Assembly: GCA_900317715.1 (NCBI GenBank)
Contig: ONHS01000010.1
Span: 1 to 48,253 of the forward strand
Length of the DNA: 48,253 nt
Direction: 5' to 3'
From: an uncultured Bacteroidales bacterium
Lineage (GTDB): Bacteria > Bacteroidota > Bacteroidia > Bacteroidales > WCHB1-69
The stretch's first letter is position 1; each line of letters opens with the position of its first letter. The translations under genes and the position numbers were made by a program. Positions 42,723 through 48,253 of the stretch are shown here, piece by piece. The notes below the pieces were generated by a model. It was not told where the DNA came from, searched no databases, and saw only the letters and a program-made list of their open reading frames with translations.

Positions 42723-43310
42723 TTACACCCCCTTCATCGCCTCATCAAAGCAGTGGCGGCAGAGCGGTTCGTAGGCATCTTTTTCGCCGAGAAGGACTTG
42801 CTGCTCGTCGGGCACGATGCGGTATGAGAAATGCGCGAGGTCGCCGCAGCGTGTGCATATCGCATGTTGCTTGCTGACATACTCTGCCACCGCCATCAGC
42901 TTGGGCATCGGTCCGAACGGTACCCCTTTGTAGTCCATATCCAACCCGCTGACTATCACACGAATACCAGCATCTGCCAGCTGGTTGCACACATCCACAA
43001 TCCCCTCGTCAAAGAACTGGATTTCGTCAATGGCCACCACCTGCACATCATTCATATTAATATATAGAAGGATTTCCGAGGAATTGTTGACGGGTGTGGA
43101 AATACGCGAATTTTCGTTATGGGAAACGACTTCCGTTTCGTCATACCGCGTATCGATGGCCGGTTTGAACAATTCTATCTTCTGGTTGGCAAACTCCGCC
43201 CGACGGATACGACGCAGCAATTCTTCCGTTTTCCCAGAGAACATAGACCCGCATATCACTTCTATCCAGCCTTTTTTATGATTCCTACTCGCTTTATTTT
43301 CTAAAAACAT
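42723..43310 (-). CDS. tdk: Thymidine kinase (type II)
   Basis: The 195-residue enzyme phosphorylates thymidine in nucleotide salvage. Walker A is GSMFSGKT (21-28), the Walker B/base region is [18 protein letters not shown], and the lasso-like loop includes [16 protein letters not shown] zinc site is formed by the paired Cys of [13 protein letters not shown] and PLCRHCF. Length and motif order are normal for the tetrameric bacterial enzyme. It is a single gene. The 97-base gap to the rightward gene at 43408 holds that gene's promoter box. Confidence 0.96.
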   Translation of the reverse strand: MFLENKASRNHKKGWIEVICGSMFSGKTEELLRRIRRAEFANQKIELFKPAIDTRYDETEVVSHNENSRISTPVNNSSEILLYINMNDVQVVAIDEIQFFDEGIVDVCNQLADAGIRVIVSGLDMDYKGVPFGPMPKLMAVAEYVSKQHAICTRCGDLAHFSYRIVPDEQQVLLGEKDAYEPLCRHCFDEAMKGV

Positions 43311-43335
43311 CTCTATCTAATATGTATAAATTTCG

Positions 43336-43343
43336 TATTTTTG
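43336..43343 (+). promoter_or_regulatory. -7 promoter box for the proline-rich acidic protein gene
   Basis: TATTTTTG matches TAnnTTTG and gives a leader of about 58 bases before the ATG at 43408. Confidence 0.6.
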
Positions 43344-43407
43344 TGCGCTTTTTTCGAGTGCAAAATTAAAATAAAAACCATTAACCTGATATAAAAATCG
43401 CAAAAAA

Positions 43408-44481
43408 ATGAATGAAGCCTATCAAAATTTGTCGGAATTGATGGATAAATGGCTATCTGACAGTTCGAAAGAGATTAAAATGGCACGCATTGAAAAGGAT
43501 ATTCTCCTGGAAAAGATGAGAAATCTTTATGTGCTTATTTCGAATATGGAGACCGAGGAATACGCCGCACCGCGCGAAGAGCCCGTCCCCACCCCGCCAG
43601 TTAAACAATACACGCCTGCTAAAACGCTGGAAGAGGATATTGAACTGTTCATGGACCCCGAACATGAAAGCTACCATCATGTAGAACAGGAACTTCAAAA
43701 GATTGCCGATGAGATCGAAGAGGCGCAAGCGCAACCTGCTCCCAAACCCGAGCCCACCCCCGTTGCGCCCAAACAACCTGAAAAACAGGAAGATATTTTC
43801 GATGAAATTGAAGAGCAAAAGCCTGCTACTGAGACAACTAACGAAATCCACGACAATGCTGAAGAACTTTTCATCGAAACGGATTTTGAAATCAATGTAG
43901 CCAATGAAGAGACAGAACCCGAGATTCAAGAAAACACTGACAATCAAGAAGATACATTGATTATTAAGGGTGAAGACACTGTAAATGAGAAGATTGCGGA
44001 AGAAGAGGTAGCTCCGGAAGAGGACAATCACGAAGAGGATGACATCCTGCAATTCATTCCTCCGAAGAAAGCGCCAGCACAACCTCAACCTACTCCAACG
44101 CCGGCACCTAAGTCCAAACCTGCACAAAAAACCGCACCTGCTCCAGCACAGGAGAGTCCTATTCAAAAGCCTCAGCAACGCTCCCTCAACGACCTCTTCA
44201 TTGAACAACGCGAAGATCACTCCATTAGCAGCCAGTATCAACGTGCCAAAGTGGGCGATTTGACCAAGGCGATTTCCATCAACGATAAGTTTATCTATAT
44301 CAAAGAGTTATTCCACAATCGCGGCGAAGATTTCAGTGCTTCTATCAAGCTGCTGAACGAATGCAAGAATATGGAAGAGGCTTTCGACTGCCTCGAAGAA
44401 CTGAAACAGAAATTCTTCTGGGATTCCAAATCGGATGCCTACCTTTCGTTCTGTGATTTGCTTAGACGGAAATATTCCTAA
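43408..44481 (+). CDS. Cytoplasmic protein with long Pro/Glu-rich linker and conserved C-terminal helical domain
   Basis: The 357-residue protein has no signal peptide or membrane helix. An N-terminal helical stretch (1-50, ELMDKWLSDSSKEIKMARIEKDILLEKMRNLY) is followed by about 220 residues of disordered, acidic and proline-rich sequence with Pro-Ala-Pro runs. A compact C-terminal domain of about 80 residues follows (VGDLTKAISINDKFIYIKELF, ASIKLLNECKNMEEAFDCLEEL, DAYLSFCDLLRRKY). That domain looks like one I associate with other Bacteroidota hypothetical proteins. No function can be assigned; a flexible tether joining two binding ends is a reasonable picture. It ends at a strong terminator shared with gcvH. 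Confidence 0.85.
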   Translation: MNEAYQNLSELMDKWLSDSSKEIKMARIEKDILLEKMRNLYVLISNMETEEYAAPREEPVPTPPVKQYTPAKTLEEDIELFMDPEHESYHHVEQELQKIADEIEEAQAQPAPKPEPTPVAPKQPEKQEDIFDEIEEQKPATETTNEIHDNAEELFIETDFEINVANEETEPEIQENTDNQEDTLIIKGEDTVNEKIAEEEVAPEEDNHEEDDILQFIPPKKAPAQPQPTPTPAPKSKPAQKTAPAPAQESPIQKPQQRSLNDLFIEQREDHSISSQYQRAKVGDLTKAISINDKFIYIKELFHNRGEDFSASIKLLNECKNMEEAFDCLEELKQKFFWDSKSDAYLSFCDLLRRKYS

Positions 44482-44490
44482 ACCGAATAA

Positions 44491-44522
44491 AAAAAAGCCT
44501 GCGAAATTCGCAGGCTTTTTTA
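44491..44522. terminator. Strong bidirectional terminator
   Basis: AAAAAGCCTGCGAA (44492-44505) and TTCGCAGGCTTTTTT (from 44507) form a long stem with A and T runs on each side. It serves both convergent transcripts. Confidence 0.93.
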
Positions 44523-44539
44523 TTCTGTACAACGATAGA

Positions 44540-44917
44540 TTAACCCAGCATTGCGGTGTAAGCGGCAGCATCCATCAGCTCAGCCACTTGTGCAGGCTCC
44601 GTCATCTTGATTTTGATGATCCAGCCTTCACCATAAGGATCGCTGTTCACGAGAGCGGGTTCACCTTCGAGAGCTTCGTTGAATTCAACGATTTCGCCAG
44701 CAACCGGTAACAACAGGTCAGCGACGGTCTTCACAGCTTCGATAGAGCCGAAAACTTCGTCTTTATCCAGGGTCTCACCCACAGAGGGGATATCCAGGAA
44801 AACGATGTCACCCAGTTCGTTAGCAGCGTGTGCGGAAATACCAACATACGCAAATTCACCTTCCTCTCTTAACCATTCGTGGTCTTGGGAATACTTCAAA
44901 TTTTCAGGAATATTCAT
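44540..44917 (-). CDS. gcvH: Glycine cleavage system H protein
   Basis: The 125-residue lipoyl carrier of the glycine cleavage system has its lipoylated Lys63 in [14 protein letters not shown]. The opening [14 protein letters not shown] and the acidic rim ([22 protein letters not shown]) are typical. It lies 28 bases after frr and is last in the pyrH operon. The T and P components are not in the window, so H is encoded apart from its partners. Confidence 0.96.
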   Translation of the reverse strand: MNIPENLKYSQDHEWLREEGEFAYVGISAHAANELGDIVFLDIPSVGETLDKDEVFGSIEAVKTVADLLLPVAGEIVEFNEALEGEPALVNSDPYGEGWIIKIKMTEPAQVAELMDAAAYTAMLG

Positions 44918-44945
44918 ACGATTAAATTTTATAAGTGATTGATAA

Positions 44946-45503
44946 TTAAACGGTCATAATTTCTTTTTCCTTAGCCTCCATGATCTTATCGACCTTGGTG
45001 ATGGCTTCGTCGGTAGCTTTCTGGATATCGCCTTCGAGCTTCTTGATGGCATCTTCCTCCACGCCGTCGTCTTTCAGCTTCTTAGCCTCATCATTGGCCG
45101 TACGACGGATATTGCGGATCGCCACTTTGGTTTGCTCGGCATCCTGTTTAGCCTTCTTCACCAACTCTTTACGGCGTTCTTCTGTCGGAGCGGGAATCAC
45201 CAAGCGGATGAATTCGCCATTGTTTTGCGGGGTAACGCCAATGTTAGCCGCCAAAATAGCTTTCTCGATCACAGGCAACATGTTACGTTCCCAAGGTTGG
45301 ATGACAATTTGGTGAGCATCGGGCGTGTTCACGTTGGCCACTTGATCGATAGGCGTGGGATTGCCGTAATAATCGACCTTGATGCCGTCCAACATTTGCG
45401 GAGAAGCCTTGCCGGCGCGCACTTTCTGTAACTCTTTGTCAAAATGCGTTACAGTCGCATTCATAGAATCTTTAGCTTGTTTCAAGCAGGTTTGTGTATC
45501 CAT
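44946..45503 (-). CDS. frr: Ribosome recycling factor
   Basis: The 185-residue factor, with EF-G, splits the post-termination ribosome. The three-helix bundle and hinge are recognisable: [89 protein letters not shown], and the final [22 protein letters not shown] helix. It lies 11 bases after the 2TM gene in the pyrH-2TM-frr-gcvH operon, and pyrH-frr is a widely conserved pairing. Confidence 0.97.
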   Translation of the reverse strand: MDTQTCLKQAKDSMNATVTHFDKELQKVRAGKASPQMLDGIKVDYYGNPTPIDQVANVNTPDAHQIVIQPWERNMLPVIEKAILAANIGVTPQNNGEFIRLVIPAPTEERRKELVKKAKQDAEQTKVAIRNIRRTANDEAKKLKDDGVEEDAIKKLEGDIQKATDEAITKVDKIMEAKEKEIMTV

Positions 45504-45514
45504 TCTGAAATGTT

Positions 45515-45937
45515 TTAATCTATTAAAATACTGTTACTGTTATCGTTATCTTCTTCTTCAGCATCCTCCTCGGAAACGCTTTCGTTTTCGTGATTCATTT
45601 CCGCCTTCAACGCCTCAATCTCCTGCAGATGCTGTTGATGCAACTTTTTCAAAGAAGAAAGCTCTTTTTCTTTATAGGATTTGGTCCACTTATAGACAAT
45701 CATATAATGAAGAACTACCGCCAATGTCCAAACTATCAAGACAAAAAGAATCGCTTTCAGGAAAGTTATATCCTCACTGCCTTTAAACAAGAAGTACCAA
45801 ACCACCCACAAAAAGACGTTAGCAATAAGAAAAATGGCGAAATGAATCTTGAAGGAAGTCCTTCGTGCGGCCATTTTTTCAAGTTTACGCTCTTCTTCAG
45901 GCGAAATTTCGGGAATATTTTGATTATTTTCAGCCAT
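45515..45937 (-). CDS. 2TM domain membrane protein
   Basis: The 140-residue protein has two membrane helices (about 30-50, HFAIFLIANVFLWVVWYFLF, and 62-84, LKAILFVLIVWTLAVVLHYMIVY) and matches the Bacteroidota 2TM domain (ARRTSFKIHFAIFLIANVFLW). A coiled-coil tail (90-120) and a very acidic end (SEEDAEEEDNDNSNS) follow. Its function is not known. It sits between pyrH (4-base gap) and frr (11-base gap), so it interrupts an otherwise standard gene pair and must be translated from the same message. Confidence 0.85.
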   Translation of the reverse strand: MAENNQNIPEISPEEERKLEKMAARRTSFKIHFAIFLIANVFLWVVWYFLFKGSEDITFLKAILFVLIVWTLAVVLHYMIVYKWTKSYKEKELSSLKKLHQQHLQEIEALKAEMNHENESVSEEDAEEEDNDNSNSILID

Positions 45938-45941
45938 ATTC

Positions 45942-46646
45942 TTAGTATAAAAGGGTTCCGATCGGTTCGCCGTTCAACACTTTCAGCAAATTACCTTTGG
46001 TGTTGGCATCATACACATAGATGGGCATTTTGTTGTCCTGACAGAGCGCGAAAGCGGTCATATCCATGATTCTCAGATTCTTCTGATAAGCGTCTGCGAG
46101 GGATATCTCCGTGAATTTCACAGCGTTAGGATCTTTTTCCGGATCTGCGGTATAGACACCGTCCACACGCGTACCCTTGATGAGCAAATCCGCCTTGATT
46201 TCCAACGCGCGGAGAGCAGCACCCGTGTCCGTCGTGAAGAAAGGATTGCCCGTGCCGCCAGCCAAGAACGTCACATAGCCAGCTTCCAACGATTCCATCG
46301 CCTTGCGCCAAGAGGTTTTTTCGCACACCCCTTCGATATTGACAGCGGATAAGACTCTGGCTTTCACGTGCATCTCTTCCAAAACCCCTTGCACCGCTAA
46401 AGCGTTGATAACCGTGGCCAACATTCCCATCTGGTCGCCCTGACGACGTTCGAAGCCGGAGGACGCGCCTTGCACACCACGGAAGATATTGCCACCGCCG
46501 ATAACTACGGCTACTTGCACGCCAGCATCCACCGCTGCTTTGATTTCCGTTGCGTAATGTACAATGTGACTGTAACTTACGCCATATCCATCGTCACCTG
46601 TCAACGACTCGCCACTTAATTTCAACAATATGCGTTTATATTTCAT
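45942..46646 (-). CDS. pyrH: UMP kinase
   Basis: The 234-residue amino-acid-kinase-fold enzyme makes UDP from UMP. Motifs are KRILLKLSGESLTGDDGYGV at the start, VVIGGGNIFRG in the glycine-rich site, RRQGDQMGMLATVINALA, TGNPFFTTDTGAALRALEI, and KGTRVDGVYTADPEKDPNAV. The start at 46646 matches the family and follows closely on the promoter boxes; an upstream in-frame start at 46676 would overlap those boxes. It leads the operon with the 2TM gene, frr and gcvH. Confidence 0.97.
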   Translation of the reverse strand: MKYKRILLKLSGESLTGDDGYGVSYSHIVHYATEIKAAVDAGVQVAVVIGGGNIFRGVQGASSGFERRQGDQMGMLATVINALAVQGVLEEMHVKARVLSAVNIEGVCEKTSWRKAMESLEAGYVTFLAGGTGNPFFTTDTGAALRALEIKADLLIKGTRVDGVYTADPEKDPNAVKFTEISLADAYQKNLRIMDMTAFALCQDNKMPIYVYDANTKGNLLKVLNGEPIGTLLY

Positions 46647-46665
46647 ATTCTTAATATTGAGGTTG

Positions 46666-46681
46666 CAAAAATACAAAAATA
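46666..46681 (-). promoter_or_regulatory. Tandem -7 promoter boxes of the pyrH operon
   Basis: On the minus strand two adjacent copies of TATTTTTG (plus 46674-46681 and 46666-46673) match TAnnTTTG. Either gives a very short leader, about 10-20 bases, before pyrH. Confidence 0.55.
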
Positions 46682-46688
46682 ACGGTTA

Positions 46689-46731
46689 TGCGCCACCAAT
46701 ATGATACGTAATGGTGGAAACACGTGGCGCA
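46689..46731 (-). terminator. Hairpin terminator of the lpxH-era operon
   Basis: TGCGCCAC (46689-46696) pairs with GTGGCGCA (46724-46731). An alternative inner stem CCACC/GGTGG (46693-46697 / 46713-46717) is mutually exclusive with it. It lies just past the era stop. No strong T-run follows on the minus strand. Confidence 0.6.
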
Positions 46732-46738
46732 CATTGCA

Positions 46739-47641
46739 TCAATCTCCTAAAGAGTACCCGAACTTCTTCATTAGCAATTCGTTATTACGCCAGTCCTTCA
46801 ACACTTTGACGGACAAGTCGAGGAAGATATGCTTTTGCAGGAAGTCTTCGATGGAGAGTCGTGCATCGGTTCCGAGCTTTTTGATCGCTGATCCTTTGCT
46901 ACCGATAATGATGGCTTTCTGCGTGGATCTTTCCACGTAGAGGGTCGCAGCTATTCGTATGAGGTCTGGTTCTTCCTTATAGCTCTCCACCACCACTTCC
47001 ACACTGTACGGAATTTCCTTTTTGTACTGCAGAAGTATCTGTTCTCTAATGAGTTCCGACACAAAGAAACGCATCGGGCGATCGGTGAGGGCATCTTTGG
47101 GGAAGTAAGGCGGGCACTCGGGCAGCAAAGCGATAATACGGTCGCGCACCGCTTCGATGTTGACTCCCTTCAACGCGGAAATGGCAAAGACATCGGCTTC
47201 AGGAAAGATGGATTGCCAATGATTTTTGGACTCTTCCACCTGTTCTGCGGTGTATTTATCCGTTTTATTGATGATAAACACCACAGGGATACCCATTTTG
47301 TTGATTTTTTCGACCAACACTTCGTTGTATTTCGTCTCGCCACATTCGATAAGATAGAGGATGATGTCGGCATCCTGTAACGAATCTGTAACAAAACGCA
47401 TCATATATTTCTGCATCATGTACGCGGGATCAAGCACGCCAGGTAGGTCGGAATAGACGATTTGGTAGTCGTCACCGTTGACAATGCCTTTGATTCTATG
47501 ACGAGTGGTCTGGGCTTTGGAGGTCATGATGGAGACCTTCTCCCCCACCAGTTGGTTCATGAGGGTGCTTTTGCCCACGTTGGGGTTGCCGATGATATTT
47601 ACGAAACCCGCGCGATGCGGGGTAGTATTGGAGTTTTCCAT
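46739..47641 (-). CDS. era: GTPase Era
   Basis: The 300-residue GTPase acts in 16S rRNA processing and small-subunit assembly. The G domain has G1 GNPNVGKST (18-26), the switch region SKAQTTRHRIKGIV with G2, G3 DLPGV, G4 NKTD and G5 SALKG. The C-terminal KH domain has the RNA-binding VERSTQKAIIIGSKGSAIKKLGTDARLSIEDFL and ends with VKVLKDWRNNELLMKKFGY. It lies six bases after the lpxH-like gene. Confidence 0.97.
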   Translation of the reverse strand: MENSNTTPHRAGFVNIIGNPNVGKSTLMNQLVGEKVSIMTSKAQTTRHRIKGIVNGDDYQIVYSDLPGVLDPAYMMQKYMMRFVTDSLQDADIILYLIECGETKYNEVLVEKINKMGIPVVFIINKTDKYTAEQVEESKNHWQSIFPEADVFAISALKGVNIEAVRDRIIALLPECPPYFPKDALTDRPMRFFVSELIREQILLQYKKEIPYSVEVVVESYKEEPDLIRIAATLYVERSTQKAIIIGSKGSAIKKLGTDARLSIEDFLQKHIFLDLSVKVLKDWRNNELLMKKFGYSLGD

Positions 47642-47647
47642 AGATTC

Positions 47648-48253
47648 TTAAAGTTTTGATGTAAAATCTTGATGTAGAAAAGGTTCTGTATCCTCAGGAG
47701 CGAAAGTGAGGTACGTAAAGTGGGTCAACCAATCGCCAACATTGAAAAACAGACACTTGGGAGTAAGGTCGTAGCGAACAGGCACGTGGCGATGGGCGAA
47801 GATGAAAAAATCGATGTCGGTGGAAAGAAGGATATTCCGCGCAAACATGACCTGATGCTCCCTTTCGTCCTGGAACTGTAACGTGCTTTCGTCGTGGGAC
47901 TCACGACTGCGATGCGAGCAGAAACGTGCGATGGAGAAGGCCGTCTTAGGATGCAACATGCTGTACAACACCTGATTAGGACGGAAACGGAAAATGCGCT
48001 TAATCAACAGGTACCTGCGTTGCTTTCCTCCAAGACCATCACCATGCCCCACAAAACAACGCCGCCCGTTAATCAAAAGCAATTGTGGATCCGCATAAAT
48101 TTTGGCACCAAAAAGCTCCTGGAAATAGTCCTCCACCCACATGTCGTGGTTGCCTATAAAGTAGTGAATCTGAACACCTTGCGCATTAAGATCTTGCAAG
48201 AAAGCAAAAAGACGAACATACCCCTTCGGCACGACATCGCGATACTCAAACCA
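47648..48253 (-). CDS. lpxH: UDP-2,3-diacylglucosamine diphosphatase-like metallophosphoesterase (5' end outside window)
   Basis: About 200 C-terminal residues are visible, and the frame is open to the right edge (WFEYRDVVPKGYVRL at the border). The gene therefore starts outside; the GTG at 48232 is internal. The calcineurin-like metal motifs GNHD (GNHDMWVED), GHGDGLG and AHRHVPVRYD are present, together with the substrate-side segment FRPNQVLYSMLHPKTAFSIARFCSHRSRE. The pattern fits the Bacteroidota LpxH-type enzyme of lipid A synthesis, which removes UMP from UDP-diacylglucosamine. It is followed six bases later by era in the same operon. Confidence 0.9.
   Translation of the reverse strand, partial: WFEYRDVVPKGYVRLFAFLQDLNAQGVQIHYFIGNHDMWVEDYFQELFGAKIYADPQLLLINGRRCFVGHGDGLGGKQRRYLLIKRIFRFRPNQVLYSMLHPKTAFSIARFCSHRSRESHDESTLQFQDEREHQVMFARNILLSTDIDFFIFAHRHVPVRYDLTPKCLFFNVGDWLTHFTYLTFAPEDTEPFLHQDFTSKL

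Overview
The window comes from a member of the Bacteroidota, most likely Bacteroidales. The evidence is type IX secretion (T9SS) sorting domains, a PorV/PorQ-family porin, a GSCFA protein, a BtuG-like surface lipoprotein, an AtpB with a long periplasmic N-terminus, and TAnnTTTG promoter boxes in front of many genes. No species is assigned. No tRNA, rRNA, CRISPR array, prophage or intact insertion sequence was seen. Both ends cut through genes.

Layout. 1-6.0 kb: the tail of an unrecognised gene, then a leftward corrinoid locus. A cobalamin riboswitch leads into a BtuG-like beta-propeller lipoprotein and a 1352-residue T9SS-exported protein with five copies of one module. 6.1-9.4 kb: an exported C1-family peptidase and the membrane-sector ATP synthase genes atpB-atpE-atpF; no F1 genes follow. 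9.5-15.4 kb, rightward: a prolyl oligopeptidase lipoprotein, a long rod-folding RNA that fits 6S RNA, aspS, and an MlaE/MlaF-type lipid ABC transporter without its MCE partner. 15.4-17.6 kb: an AT-rich accessory stretch with a secreted protein of unknown function and an internally deleted IS5-type transposase remnant. 17.6-23.2 kb, leftward: uvrD/pcrA - GSCFA - cvpA, a P-loop kinase, and greA - HIT, plus a possible small RNA at 21.54-21.66 kb on the other strand.

23.3-33.0 kb: one leftward operon for a TonB-dependent receptor, a 1581-residue surface protein with a sorting-type C-terminus, and a PorV/PorQ-family barrel. 33.3-38.7 kb: an envelope operon for a 1007-residue TPR protein, an outer-membrane barrel and a lipoprotein that looks like a Rieske fold without its iron ligands. 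38.9-42.6 kb, rightward: a YitT membrane protein, a DUF59 iron-sulfur assembly protein, and a Wzz-like / O-antigen-ligase-like pair. 42.7-48.25 kb: thymidine kinase, a proline-rich acidic protein, and two leftward housekeeping operons, pyrH - 2TM protein - frr - gcvH and lpxH - era.

The most interesting regions are the riboswitch-controlled surface corrinoid locus, the receptor/T9SS-cargo/PorV-like operon, the degenerate Rieske lipoprotein operon, two unannotated RNAs, and a set of seven-base tandem repeats that repeatedly begin at gene stop codons.
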